This document shows, piece after piece, positions 22,080 to 33,999 of a DNA stretch of 64,000 nt. The position numbers were made by a program, and so were the translations under genes. Positions within the stretch are counted from its first letter, which is position 1. Each line of letters opens with the position of its first letter. Source of the DNA: Allodiplogaster sudhausi (Eukaryota; Nematoda; Chromadorea; Rhabditida; Diplogasteridae). The notes under the pieces are model-generated. The model was not told the origin of the DNA, searched no databases, and saw only the letters and a program-made list of their open reading frames with translations. The stretch is taken from contig CALZFC010000291.1 in the NCBI GenBank assembly GCA_945643635.1, positions 800,001-864,000 on the forward strand. Reading direction: 5' to 3'.

Positions 22080-22294
22080 CCGGCTCTCTCTTTCTCTCTC
22101 TTTCTCTCTCTCTCTCTCTGCTCAATTACCATTCTCTCTCTCACTTCTTTCTCCAATAGTCGCTGTCGCTCCCCTGTGTAACTCTTCCTTCTCTCGTTCC
22201 ATGTCCCATTCTCTCATCCGCGTATTTTTCTTTCAGTTTGCTCTTCCAGTTCCTTTTTATATTTTCATTTCCACTCGGCTCTCTCTCTCTCTCG

Positions 22295-22370
<76 letters not shown>

Positions 22371-22565
22371 GCACTTTATTTTTTTCTGTATAAGACACAA
22401 AAGTGAATCCCGCAGAAAAGTTGCTAGCATACAACTTGAAAGAAAGTGTGATCTTACGCATCGGCAAGAGAGAGAGAGAGAGAGAGAGAGAGAATACGAG
22501 AGACAGAATAAGAGAGAGAGACAGAATAAGAGAGAGAGAGAATAAGAGAGAGAGAGAGAAAGAGT
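22080..22565. repeat. CT and AG microsatellites
   Basis: Two long (CT)n tracts (22080-22140 and 22280-22370) and an (AG)n tract (22467-22565) with AATAAG interruptions. The long open frames on both strands here are artefacts of the dinucleotide. Confidence 0.95.
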
Positions 22566-22664
22566 AGCTTCATCTCGTTGATCTCTTCCATATCAACAAA
22601 ATATTCCATGCAATCAACAACAGCACGCAATTATATTCGTAAATGCCTTTATACACTCAAAAAA

Positions 22665-22745
22665 GGCTCATCCAGTTGGGGTCAAAGCACAGTTTGAAAC
22701 GTAATTTTATTAGATACGGTATTCTCTCGTCGGATACTTCCTTTA
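22665..22745. repeat. Dispersed repeat shared with the 61-kb/63.7-kb palindrome
   Basis: GGCTCATCCAGTTGGGG, ACGTAATTTTAT and GATACTTCCTTTAA match, with changes, 61113-61196 and the reverse of 63704-63787. Confidence 0.75.
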
Positions 22746-22851
22746 AGGAAGAATGAAATATAATATGCAAAAAAATTTCATTTCGATCAAGCATACCATG
22801 TATGCTACTCAAGAGTAGGAAATGAACATCAAATTCATGTTTCTCGTCGTC

Positions 22852-23063
22852 TCAGCCCATCTATTCCAATAATTGTTTTAAGTACGTAACTTCAAAGTTG
22901 AAATACCGAATAATTTTTTCATATATGTACCATAAATTGAGAATATTCTTTTGAAAAATGCGTGACATCGTCTGCGAACAGTCGTAGAAGGAGAGCCACG
23001 CAAAGATTCTGCTGTTTGACATTCTCGACCTTGTGGTTCAACTTTTTCAAATAAACTTGTTCA
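22852..23063. repeat. Dispersed repeat, copy 2 (first copy 10436-10645)
   Basis: Direct repeat of 10436-10645, with small indels. Confidence 0.85.
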
Positions 23064-23269
23064 GAATGCCCGAAATCGTTTCATTTCAGGGAATTCTTAT
23101 CGCCGAAACTGCTACGTCAGGCATGAGCTGAGGTTTGTTCATTTAGAGGACAAATGACTCTATGAGGGAACATGACGTGATAAATTGATTTTTCAACTTT
23201 AAATTCATAAATAAAAATTTGGTTCGTTTGATATGTAAATAGACATTAACATAAATCTTTTATTTTCAG

Positions 23270-26200
23270 AACGTCACTCTCTGCCACTTCACTGACATGT
23301 CCGGCCTGCACGTTTCTTCCCTCTCCGCATGTGGAGATAAGACCTCCGAGATAGTCGGACTCCTTCGGACGGAAGCCAGCTGTTACGTCCTCACCATCGA
23401 TTTTGACTCCTACGATTTCATCCTCCAACCTCAACAAGTCGATAGCTGTAGTGTGGAATAAAAAAAAATAACAAAAGAGCTGATTAACAAATTTTTCGCA
23501 AAGAAATTATCATTATTTTAAATCAAAAATTCGGTTAAAAATTTTAACCGAAATTATTCAAGGTTAATGAAACTTTGAATGTGTTGTGTCCTCCGCCAGA
23601 GAATAGAGTGTGCGAATACGAGAGAGGCAGAAAACGGTTTATGGGCGAAGTGGAAGAGAGATAGACAGGAAAAGGAAAGTCCACCGGATAGGAGAGCTCG
23701 AGAGAAGTGAAGTGAGAGAAGAAGGCGTCTGCGGTGGCTTTAGATGCATTCATTATGAAATGACGAGATTAACGTATTGTGAATATGATAAATAAATTTA
23801 CACGAGTATTCTTATGATACGTGACTCAATTAAAGGTCATATACATACATAGCTATATTAACATATTGCCATATTATATAGCTCACAGAGTCAATAAACA
23901 TAAATATAAATATGTAGATATTACTATCTACTCAACAACATGTTTCATAGATATACGTGGCTCCAATTAAGGTCACATAGCTATACAAATATATTGCCAT
24001 TTTATATAGCTCACAGAGTCAATAAACATTAATATAAATATGTAGATATTACTATCTACTCAACAACATGTTTCATAGATAAATAAAAACTAATAAAGTA
24101 ATTCATAAAAATAATAAATTATTAAATACTCGGTTTAATCAGAAACTTGACAGACCAAACGATAAGATTCCTTGCGGCCTCTACTCATACGAGAGATCGC
24201 AAGTCGACCAAGCGAAGCATTCCGGAATACAATAACAACTATGCCGAGCTATTCAAAAGGCGTCGAATAATGATTTTCGTCAATTGATAATGACGTGGTA
24301 TATAGTAAATATATTTCTTCTTTAAAGAAGGGCGATCACCAAAAAACTGAAATATGTTCAAACGTGCAAAGTTTTCAAATGGAAGTCCATCGGATTACTC
24401 AAAAAAGTACGGTAGACAAGTAACGCTATTTTCGAAAAGTCAGATTTTTTTCGAAGCGAGATGTTATTGTTCGTTTACTTATTTGATACTATTTTGCCTA
24501 ATATTCTTTAGTTTATTATGGAATATTCATATAAGAAAGGTGGTAAGGCATAAAAAAATGTCATTAAATATTAGTAAATTTAATCTTCCCGCGATGGGTA
24601 CGTGGCCGTTAATCTACCGTCGACTGCTGTAACACCACATTTTTGCACGGATACCAATCACAAATTCATTCAAAATTTACTCTTTCAAGTATCTTATACT
24701 TGAATATGGAACTTTTTTTTGTGCTTTTTCATTTGCCTTTTCTTTTTCCTCATGCACGAGATTATTCGAAAATAGCTAAGATTTCTCATAAATCGGCAAT
24801 GACTTTTCGGTGATCGCCCTCTTTTAAGTTAACTAAAATAATAAAAATTAAGCAAAATACTTCATATTTTGCCTATTTATTTATTTAAATATTCAAATTC
24901 TTAAGGGTTAAATCAGACTACATTTTTTTTCAATTCAGCGCCAATACTACGGCCCGCAGACGCGCGCGCTAATTCGTCGGGTCTATAACGTCGTTTTTCA
25001 TGCAAATCTCGTCAGTGTGCGCTGCTAAATCAAAATCGCTCTTTCATAGATCGATCATTATTTCTCACTGAAACTGAGATATTTGGAAAGCAATGGCATT
25101 GAGAAATCCTTAACTGTGTTTAATTGCCAGAACACCTGAGGCATGGTTGTTGTTGTTTTTCTTTGTTTGCTTGTTTGTTTCTCTGCTAATCACCCTCATT
25201 CCAGTTCTACGCGCCGCTGAACGTTCTCATAAAAATAGTCCGCATCGACGTATTGTTCGTCACCCACTGGTTGAAGCCAAAGCATGACATTGACGACACT
25301 TTGGGCAACTTCACTGAATACCTGCGCCGCAATGACTTCTTGCGATCCGACGCCGCAGTCTTCATGACGTCACGGTACGTTGGCCCTGCTCTTTGGCCGA
25401 CTTGCGCCTCCGGGATGAGAAAGAGAGGCATTGCAATCACACCTTTGAAAGGGCTCCGCTCAAAGGTGTGCTCAAATTCTTTGTTATATACATACATATA
25501 TAGCTCAATAGTTTACAATTGAGTGAACTGCGCGCGATTAATATTCGTGGACTTAAAAGTTAAAAAAGGTGAAACCGAAAGAAATTACTTTGCTTAACTG
25601 CTAAGCTGGAACTTCAAGCAGAACTCCATGCGAAACTCTTTCCTTCAGACATCACGTTTTCCTACACGGCCACATCGGCGTTGCGAAGCATGAACACATA
25701 TGCGCCGCGCATTTGTCCTCCGCGGTCGTACAGGTAAGAAGACTCTTTGAGTTGAATGATTTTTTTTAAACGAATTATTGATCCTTGAGTGATTATTTAT
25801 GGATTATTGATTAATTTCGTGTCTAGAAAAGATTTTATAACATATCTTTGAGTGTTTGAGTGTGCATAATTAACTGAAAAAGTGAATTCTATGTTGTTTA
25901 ATGGCAAGTAATGAGTGGAAACGATTATGGCAGGACTATAAAGAAGACGCGACAAGGGTAGCTGCTACGCTTGCGCATGAAATTGGCCATCTGCTCGGCA
26001 TGGCTCATGACGGCACGCGCTTTCTGGACAAGGACAGCACTGCGTGCACAAGCGAAGAGTACATCATGTATGAAAGCTCGAGGTTAGCCTCTCATTTCCT
26101 CTCTTCTCTCTCCAGCCTCCTCTCTTTCTCCAACTACATATCTCTATCTCTCTCGCTCTTTATCGCTCTCCTTCTCCCGTTAATTCAGAGAGTCCGTACC

Positions 26201-26943
26201 GTCTCACTGGTCGAAGTGCTCCCTCGATAACATGAACGTGGCGATAAGGAAGAAGGTCGATTTCTGCCTGCTCAACGTGCCAATGGAGTTAGGCGACTGC
26301 GGCAACGGAATCATCGACATTGGCGAGGAGTGCGATTGTGGTTTTAAGGTGAGCACAACTTTTCTCAATCTATCTCAGGTTTTCGGTTTCTCCCACTTTC
26401 GTTTTATCTCTTGCACTTTATCTATTTTCTCCCTCTTCTCTGTTCCCTCTATTCTCTCTCTCTCTTTCCGAGGTGCTGAACTTTGGCCAAGTTGTGGTCC
26501 CTGACGAGTGCATTTCGTCATGCTGCGATGCGGAGAAATGCCGCCTGAAGGGCGACGCCAAGTGCGCCTCAGGCACGTGCTGCGATGCGGAGACGTGCAA
26601 GGTAAACAAAAGTAAACAAACAATCAACAAAAGATAAATAGATATATAAATAGATAGATAGTGTCGTGCGAAATGGTGTTAACTTTTGGTTTTTTGGGGA
26701 ATATATCAAGCAAGTTAAAGCCAAAGATAATCATCTGGTGGTATGTCATTGCAAGTCACCAAACTGAGTACGATGATTCTAATAGAAGCCCCTAACCTCT
26801 CTCATGGTCAGTTATACCCTGTTGAATGCCAATCTTCAGTCGGTACTATTTTGCTTGATTTCTAGCCGAAGAAGCGCGGCACCGAGTGTCGCAGCACCGA
26901 GTGTCGCAGCATCGCCCGCCAATGCGAGTCTCCAGCCGACTAA
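23270..26943 (+). CDS. ADAM-family metalloprotease/disintegrin, C-terminally truncated
   Basis: ADAMs are zinc metalloproteases (M12B) that shed or process cell-surface proteins. A likely prodomain exon (23270 to about 23447) reads NVTLCHFTDMSGLHVSSL, then SACGDKTSEIVGLLRT. Core exons are 25205-25374 (FYAPLNVLIKIVRIDVLFVT), 25649-25733 (HVFLHGHIGVAKHEHICAA), 25934-26082 (VVQDYKEDATRVAATLAHEI into the zinc site HEIGHLLGMAHD), 26189-26348 (SHWSKCSLDNM, then CGNGIIDIGEECDCG), 26473-26601 (SSCCDAEKCRLKGDAKC, GTCCDAETCK) and 26866-26943 (PKKRGTECRSTECRS, stop). Phases agree from 25205 to 26943; the link from the prodomain exon is inferred, and the N-terminal edge of the catalytic domain was not found. 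The reading ends inside the disintegrin domain where a 21-bp minisatellite starts, so Cys-rich, EGF and membrane parts are missing. The acceptor before 26473 (TTTCCGAG) is atypical. Confidence 0.85.
23829..24085. repeat. Tandem duplication, ~135-bp unit, two copies
   Basis: Both units share ATTGCCAT, TTATATAGCTCACAGAGTC, ATATGTAGATATTACTATC and CAACAACATGTTTCATAGAT. They lie in an intron of the ADAM model. Confidence 0.9.
24322..24826. mobile_element. MITE with GGGCGATCACC inverted termini
   Basis: The left end AAGAAGGGCGATCACCAAAA is the reverse complement, with minor changes, of the right end TTTTCGGTGATCGCCCTCTT. About 505 bp, with no credible coding region (a 92-codon frame inside is probably chance). 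Related ends occur at 56500-56700 and 48935-49160. Confidence 0.7.
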
Positions 26944-27185
26944 GACTCCTCTCCAGCCGGCTAAGACCCCTCTCCAGCCGACTAAGACCCCTCTTCAGCC
27001 GGCTAAGGCACCTCTCCAGCCGACTAAGACCCCTCTCCAGCCGGCTAAGACCCCTCTCCAGCCGGCAAAGAGCCCTCTCCATCCGGCTAAGACCCCTCTC
27101 CAGCCGGCTAAGACCCCTCTCCAGCCGGCTAAGACCCCTCTCCAGCCGGCAAAGAGCCCTCTCCATCCGGCCAAGAAGCCGACCA
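26929..27185. repeat. 21-bp minisatellite, about 12 copies
   Basis: The unit CTCCAGCCGGCTAAGACCCC plus T is a multiple of three, so one plus frame reads LQPAKTP repeatedly to a stop at 27203, and other frames on both strands are also open. The first unit overlaps the last ADAM exon, whose CCAGCCGACTAA contains the stop. Confidence 0.95.
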
Positions 27186-27379
27186 AGTCCCCATTTTACC
27201 GTTAGGCGGCCGAGAGAGTGTATGTGGATGCGCGGGTTTCAACAGAACCACATATCTTGATCGTATTTCATATAAACATAATTATTACGTAAGTAAGTCA
27301 TGTAGAATTAATAATTAATTAAATTATTGTAAATATATATATATACTTTAAATAAAATATATAGAAAATTTAATAATTA

Positions 27380-27642
27380 CCGGATACGCTGCTCCTCCAC
27401 CCTTTCTTCTTCCTCGTCTTCATCTTCATCAGATGAAACGATGACTGTGTAAATAATGAAATTGTTAGTGGTTAAAATAATGTTTTATTTTAAATAATAA
27501 ACATATTAATAAAGAATTAAAAATATAATGATTATGATAAAGTTGTATATTAAAAAAAGAAATGATTTTATAATCAATTGATTAACCTTTTTCTGTTAGT
27601 CTTGGCATTCTTCACATCAGTCCGCTTCTTTTTCAACGCCAT
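27380..27642 (-). CDS. Possible two-exon basic/acidic peptide gene
   Basis: A minus-strand ATG at 27642 opens MALKKKRTDVKNAKTNRK, followed by a GT donor. About 140 bp further, after TTTACACAG, a block reads VIVSSDEDEDEEEERVEEQ and ends at a GT donor. The two phases do not match, so either an exon is missing or there is a frameshift. The strong charge segregation suggests a nuclear or chromatin protein, but this is a guess. Confidence 0.25.
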
Positions 27643-27647
27643 CCTAG

Positions 27648-28325
27648 GTAATAAAGTACGTTGCTTCTGTTAAACTCCTTTCCAGAGCAAACGCCTGGTG
27701 GGTACTCTTTCTCTCAGTCCTTTCACGGGCAAATAGTGGTCAAAAAAGAAGGAAAGTGTTCATTTTGAAGTGGCTTATGGTATACTGTAGGTCCAATATG
27801 AATGAAAGAGAGCTATTCCTTGATAGTAAAGTATGGCGCTTTTTTAAAAACAGTTTTCGTGAAAAAACACCCAGTGCGTTCTCTATCTCTAATTCAATTC
27901 CGGGGCAAATACTGGTCAAATAGTGTGAAAGTGTTCACTTTGAAATGGTTAAAGGAGCAGTTCACGGAATATCAAGCATTTGATTTTATGGACGTGGATC
28001 TATTAGCATCAGTCTAAAATATACTTCTGGAAAGTTTGAGCCATTTTTGTATACTTGTTAGATAGTTAGAAGCACGCGAAATGTGGCTGGGCCAAAATTT
28101 TTTACTGTAGCTGTTAGCCACCCTCCTATTTCACACGCTCTCTAGCCCGCAGAAGGGCCAAATATTTGAGGGCGCGCGTTCAAAATGGTCCTGATATACT
28201 ACGGTAGCGTCATTCAGTGCAAACGCCCGGTGGATTCTCTCTCTCCCATTATTTTCCGGCACATATTCAGGTCAAAAAGGGAGGGAAGTGGTCGTTTTGT
28301 CGTGATTACGGGTATACTGTAGGAT
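27648..28325. repeat. Three tandem copies of the GGGGCAAAT-core repeat
   Basis: 27648-27795, 27825-27965 and 28190-28325 share CAAACGCC, TTCCGGGGCAAAT-like and TTATGGTATACTGTAGG-like blocks with the copy at 18715-18862. Confidence 0.8.
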
Positions 28326-28329
28326 TCTA

Positions 28330-28510
28330 AAAAGAACGAACTAGGAGATCGGGCGCCTGTCGTAAGTCTCTTCAGCTCAGCCTTCAGTTCGTCTCCTGCA
28401 AGACGACTCGGATGGTCGACAAGTTTCGTCCAGAAGTCCTCGTGAGCTTTGAGTGACTTGGCATCGGTCGTTGCACCCCCTTCAAAGGGCTGCCTTGAAA
28501 TAGATCCCAA
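28330..28510 (-). pseudogene. Copy of the AHEDFWTK repeated ORF
   Basis: Reads SISRQPFEGGATTDAKS, LKAHEDFWTKLVDHPSRL and AGDELKAELKRL, then shifts frame (TTGARSPSS) relative to the 18.9-kb copy. Inside the outer end of the left palindrome arm. Confidence 0.45.
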
Positions 28511-31113
28511 CGATGTCTTAGATCTCGGTCTATGCGAGAAGATTCTAGCGTGGGAAGTAACACCAGTCCATGTGGTGTGCCTGAACAGCTCGGACCATTC
28601 ATGTTGGAAGTATGATGGAAAAAACCGGAAAGACAGCTAGAAAGCCGGAAATCAGAACAATCTAGGAACATAAATTGCAGAGCGAGCATTGGATATTGAT
28701 AGAAACGGCGGTAGAAAAGAATATGAAAGGGAAAGCGAGAGAATTAGATATAGAGAAAGACAGAGAAAGAGAGCAAGAGAGAGAGAAAGAGAGTGGAGTG
28801 AGTGAGAAGCGTTATATAAAAGAAGTTGTGATGGAAAAGAACGTTTAGCGAGATAAATGTGTGTACTATAAAATAAAATATTCAACAGTACTTTTTTTTA
28901 TTAAATAGTCAGAAATAAATGAGGAGTTCGTATGAAATGCAAGCAGCCGACTGACAGCGCCGAAGACAGGCAACTACTAGAAGTGTCAACCAATTTTGTT
29001 GTTATCTAATTATAGCGTCGGGACACCCATTTACTACTGCTGACTGTACCTCGATTAGCCTTTGAACAGTTGAGGTCACACATTGCGATCGTGAAAAACA
29101 ATTAGCACATCAAATAATAGCTGACGAATATCATCGTCTCAATTGAGATTCACTCGTTGCTTCTCATCCAATTAAAATATAATTTCATTTGAATGCTTAT
29201 TGGATACCGTAGAAACAAAAGAAGAATGTTGACCTTGGCTCGGCTCTATTCTTCTATTTTATTGATTTAAATCAATAGAAACATAAAAAATGCACATATT
29301 TATGTTTCAAAACCTGGTATAGGTAATAGGGTATGAGCGTATATTATCCAAATTTAGCTGATTAAAGAATAAGAGTCTGGGACGGCAAGCGGAAAGTTTC
29401 TTCTGTCTCCCCATCTTCTCTGTCTCTCTTTCTTCTCTCTCTCTCTCTCTCTCTCTCTTGGTCTTTCTCTCTCTCTCTGCATATTCAACGAATAGCCTCC
29501 GAATGGTTTCTCTAACGCATCGAATAGTTTGCTGACGAATTTCATCTTCTCAGTGGATTAAATATGATTTAATTTGAAAGCATACCGGACAGCGTAGCAA
29601 TGAATAAAAGCAAAGTATTGAAATCAACAGCAATATGTTGTTTTATCCATTTTACCTACGAATATCATCGTCTCAATTGAGATTCACTCGTTGCTTCTCA
29701 TCCAATTAAAATATAATTTCATTTGAAAGCTTATTGGATACCGTAGAAATGAATAAAAGAAGAATGTTGATATTAGTACTATTCTTCTCTTTTATAGATT
29801 TAAAGTAATAGAAACATAAAAATATTTTTAAAGAATTTCCAACCGGTCAATTTCCCTCTCAAAGTTTCAAAGTACAAAAGTGGCAAAACGAGAATGACAT
29901 TAAAAATTATTTACAAGGAATGCACATATTTATGTTTTTAAAAAACTGGTACAATAGGGTATGAGCTTATATTATTCAAATTCCTCCGAATGGTTTCTCT
30001 AACGCATCGAACAGTTTGCTGATGAATTTCATCTCCTCTGTGGAGTTTCACGCGTTTCTTAACTCCCAATTAAATATGCTTTCATTTTAAAGCATACCAG
30101 AGATAGCAATGAATAAAAGCAAAATATTGAAATCAACATCAATATGTTGTCTACTCTTTAATCCATTTTAACTATAGAAAGCATCAAAGTTGCCATATTT
30201 CATAGACTTTCTACCAGTTTGCTAATAATTTCCTTTTTAAATTTCATGTATGTCATTTCATCTATACATACAATCAATTTTTGTAGGAACTCAGAGCAAC
30301 TACAACAATTATATTCAACGAAACATTTGCACGGTATTTTACTGCTTCGAAACTCGTATAAAAGAAAGATGAAATGACACCGCGAAACGATTCGAACTTA
30401 TCCTTAGTTCTAGACAGAGGACGGTTAATTGTAAGCGGCATGAAGAACTTTTCATATTTGAAGCATTTATTAAGTGATTTGTCAAAAATAATTGCATGTT
30501 CTTGTCGATTGCCTGGATTGCTCTGTTAGTGTGGAAGAGACAGACGAGATGATTTTGTTTAGCCTCTCCCAAGAAAAGTTTCAGAAATGGTCCATATGAG
30601 AAAAAAATATGCTGTCATTGACTGTTTCTCTCTGCCTCTCTCAGTCTCTCACTCTTTCACCTTCTCTATGCTCTATTTTGATGAGGGGAAGACACATCTG
30701 GCCGCGCCACTACAGATATTCCCCCTTTTCTCGAGAACTGCGATGAAATGACGACCGTACATTAGTTATTCCGCCTCCCCAACAATAATAATCATCGAAA
30801 CATTTTCAATAAAAGCGGGAGCCGACGCGCTATTAATCAGATGATGAAAGATGCCACGATACGACACGATTTTGGAAGAAGAAAGAAAAAGGGGAAGGAA
30901 TAAGATAAATATTATTTATAACATAATTATAGACTGTAAAAAAAATTCTGAAAACTATATGAAAAACTGGAAGAAATGAAGGGACATAAAAAAATTTATT
31001 TCCAAGGATATTTAGAGGAGGATGAGCTTATTCTGAGGTCATCCAAACTTCCTTATACTTGAATAAGCTGCAGGCCAGGCAAGCGGACAGTTTCTGTCTT
31101 ATCCTATTTCTCT

Positions 31114-31159
<46 letters not shown>

Positions 31160-31239
31160 TCGCTTCAACCCCTTGCCATCAGCAGAGAGACCGTCTGGCG
31201 ATCGAATCAATTCCGCCAATGAAATGATCAAAGGGTCAG

Positions 31240-31590
31240 AAGAGCAGAGACGGCGAGAGAGATAGAGAGACAGACGGTGAGAGAGAGCGAGAGAGACAGA
31301 CGGTGAAAGAGAGCGAGAGAGACAGACGGAGAGAGCGAGAGAGACAGACGGTGAGAGAGAGAGAGAGAGACGGTGAGAGAGATCGAGAGAGACAGACGGT
31401 GAGAGAGAGCGAGAGAGACAGACGGTGAGAGAGAGCGAAAGAGACAGACGGTGAGAGAGAGCGAGAGAGACAGACGGTGAGAGAGAGAGCGAGAGAGACA
31501 GACGGTGAGAGAGAGCGAGAGAGACAGACGGTGAGAGAGAGCGAGAGAGACAGACGGTGAGAGAGAGCGAGAGAGACAGACGGTGAGAGA
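31240..31590. repeat. 26-bp GA-rich minisatellite, about 13 copies
   Basis: The unit CAGACGGTGAGAGAGAGCGA plus GAGAGA is repeated with small variants. Three 100-200-codon minus-strand frames here are artefacts (Ser/Leu/Arg repeats). The mirror site at 36415-36500 in the right arm has only a few units, so the array expanded after the inversion. Confidence 0.95.
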
Positions 31591-32777
31591 GATAGAACGA
31601 ATAAGATATACATAGAACAGGCACCGGTATAAACTTCGAATTGGTATATTTTTCAGACGGGAAGAAATCTGCATCTCTGCTTGAAATTATAATATATGTA
31701 TGTACTTTATTACTTTCAGATTACTAGGAGTGAAGGCAAGAATAATTTCTTTATTCTTGTCTACACTGCTAGTAAGTCCATTTTAACTAGAGAAACACGT
31801 ATGCATTAAAATTACCATTTTTATTTTACAGAATTCTTCCCCGTTTTCAAACACTTCCTTTTCAAATTTCATTTCTTTCATATCCTCATTTACATGCATT
31901 CCCATTTTCTCGTGAACTGAGAGCAAGCGTCGGTCGTAGATTTCTTCTTCTGTCTACAAATCAAGAATATTGAATAGAAACATTTCAAGGGTCTTTTTTA
32001 ATGTTTCAAAGAACTTTTAAAAGAATCTTCGAATTTAGCCATTGAGCACAGCTTAAAGGAGCAGCAGACATAGCGGCAAGATCAGTCTATGAATCAGTCT
32101 ATGAAACTACAATTGCTCCAAACCAGCGCATTTTGACAAATAATTGTCGATGACATACATTTCTCTTCAAATCTTAAAGTCAAACTGCACAACCGCGTTA
32201 AAACTCATTATGCTTATAGAACAAAGAGATATTCAAAAAACCTATTTACACTTTCCTCAATTTGACGAGTCATTTGATGAGATTTCATGTACTTCAGAAG
32301 ACAAGTAATAGCTATGAAACTTGTTACATCTCTCCAAACAAGTCATCAAATCGAACAGAAACAATTACTCAGCAGTACTTCATATCTAATTATATACATA
32401 TACAAACACATTCAAATTTCACTTTCTTTTCCATATCTTTATTTTCTTCTAGTCATTACAATGTGTGAAGACAGCAGAAACTGTTTATTGCTTTGCTGTA
32501 GTATATTTGTCTTTTGTCATCTGAAAATCGACATTAAACACAAAACATTTTTATATCCTTGTAAGCCGTGGGAAGGAGAGGAGAGGGGGGGGGCTAAGGG
32601 AGATGGGGAAGGAGAGAGAAGACGAAGACGATAGTGGGAATGGCGAGCGAGAGGGGCGATTTGGCGGATCCCTTCCTGCCGGTCTTGCCCATGACACTCT
32701 TGTCAATGATCGCATTTCTAAACTCGCTGAACCCAAACGCCTTGAGCTCCTTCATGCTGGCAGCCTTTCTGAGATTC

Positions 32778-33250
32778 TTAACCGTTTTGCAGATTCTCGA
32801 TCTTGCCAATGTCCGTGCAAAAGTCGGTTTCGCAGCACTGCGGGTCGGGCATCGTGAACTAGACAAAGTTATGACAGATTGGAAAATATTAATCTAGATA
32901 ATGACATTGGAATGAAATAGTCTACCGAGATCTTTGCCTTCGAGACTTCGTCAGCCAATTTGTTGATCGCATTTCTAAACTCGCTGAACCCAAACGCCTT
33001 GAGCTCCTTCATGCTGGCAGCCTTTCTGAGATTCTTAACCGTTTTGCGGAGCTCTTGGTTGATGGTCGTCTCAGCTTCCTCCAGTCCTTCTCTGATCATC
33101 TAAAGAGAAATCTTCTCATTAATAGTTATATTTTATATCTCTTCTTTGCGCATGCAAATCATGCACTGAGTTTAATGATGAAAAATACCGCCGTCTGACC
33201 TTGACCTTCTTTTTTGCGCACGTTTCAGAACAAGCCATGGCCACAACAGA
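32778..33250 (-). pseudogene. ET-module-like gene, orphan 3' exons in left arm
   Basis: Mirror copies of the exons described at 33527-33999: complement(32926-33099) encodes MIREGLEEAETTINQELRK through VSKAKIS, and complement(32778-32858) encodes FTMPDPQCCETDFCTDIGK. They lack the central exon, which occurs only once, in the opposite orientation, at 33250-33403. Expression as a protein is therefore unlikely. Confidence 0.6.
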
Positions 33251-33999
33251 CACCGGTTGTGCTTGACCGGGACGACTGCTCTGAAGTGTGCTGCGGGAAT
33301 CGGCATCAAGGCGTCCATGAAGCTCTTGGATGTGCCTTACAGCTACTCAACTCAGCTGACTACGATCGAGGAATGCGACCTGGACCATGAACACTGTCTC
33401 GAGGTACGAGAAATGCATCTCATACAGACCATCTCTCTTATCTTTCTAGAGCTTTCTACTCTTGGTTTTCAGGCGGATATCTCTGGCAGCTTTGGTTCCT
33501 TGGATGACAGTGACGAGATTTCGTTGTCTGTTGTGGCCATGGCTTGTTCTGAAACGTGCGCAAAAAAGAAGGTCAAGGTCAGGCGGCGGTATTTTTCATC
33601 ATTAAACTCAGTGCATGATTTGCATGCGCAAAGAAGAGATATAAAATATAACTATTAATGAGAAGATTTCTCTTTAGATGATCAGAGAAGGACTGGAGGA
33701 AGCTGAGACGACCATCAACCAAGAGCTCCGCAAAACGGTTAAGAATCTCAGAAAGGCTGCCAGCATGAAGGAGCTCAAGGCGTTTGGGTTCAGCGAGTTT
33801 AGAAATGCGATCAACAAATTGGCTGACGAAGTCTCGAAGGCAAAGATCTCGGTAGACTATTTCATTCCAATGTCATTATCTAGATTAATATTTTCCAATC
33901 TGTCATAACTTTGTCTAGTTCACGATGCCCGACCCGCAGTGCTGCGAAACCGACTTTTGCACGGACATTGGCAAGATCGAGAATCTGCAAAACGGTTAA
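33250..33999 (+). CDS. ET-module-like Cys-rich secreted protein, 5' incomplete
   Basis: Four phase-0 exons: 33250-33403 (CLTGTTALKCAAGIGIKAS, then IEECDLDHEHCLE), 33473-33571 (ADISGSFGSLDDSDEISLS, then VVAMACSETCAKKK), 33678-33851 (MIREGLEEAETTINQELRK, a helical insert, to VSKAKIS) and 33919-33999 (FTMPDPQCCETDFCTDIGK, stop). The cysteine pattern, with an early CxxG/KCxxG, a CSxxC and a final CCxxDxC, resembles the nematode ET module found in secreted proteins of unknown role. The first exon starts at a CAACAG acceptor, and any signal-peptide exon upstream would fall in the left palindrome arm, where none is seen. The stop in the last exon lies exactly where a 257-bp tandem duplication begins, so the original C-terminus may be the hydrophobic tail now at 34330-34437 (KSPLSLAIPTIVFVFSLLP). 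Family assignment is moderate. Confidence 0.5.

Larger units (their letters stand above)
28325..33250. repeat. Left arm of ~11.4-kb palindrome
   Basis: Reverse complement of 33527-39770 in long blocks, with indels. Anchor pairs: 28561/39520 (CACCAGTCCATGTGGTGTG), 29354-29545/38614-38805 (nearly identical 60-codon frames), 31075/36640 (CAGGCCAGGCAAGCGG), 32565/35490 (CCGTGGGAAGGAGAGGAGAG) and 32869-33099/33678-33908 (identical frames). The innermost ~500 bp are almost perfect while the outer parts are more diverged. Confidence 0.9.

Noticed and set aside
22141..22545. Frames of 108 and 198 aa over CT and AG tracts
   Set aside because: Dinucleotide repeat translation with no splice context.
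26995..27186. Minus-strand AGWRGVL repeat protein over the 21-bp array
   Set aside because: All frames of a 21-bp stop-free unit are open; the plus-strand LQPAKTP frame, with ADAM upstream, is the only one with gene context. The span is 26995-27186.
31240..31590. CRISPR-like regularly spaced repeats
   Set aside because: Head-to-tail minisatellite without spacers, in a eukaryotic genome.
31028..31674. Three long minus-strand frames (125-198 aa) rich in Ser, Leu and Arg
   Set aside because: Translation of a GA/CT minisatellite; all frames are open because the units lack stops.
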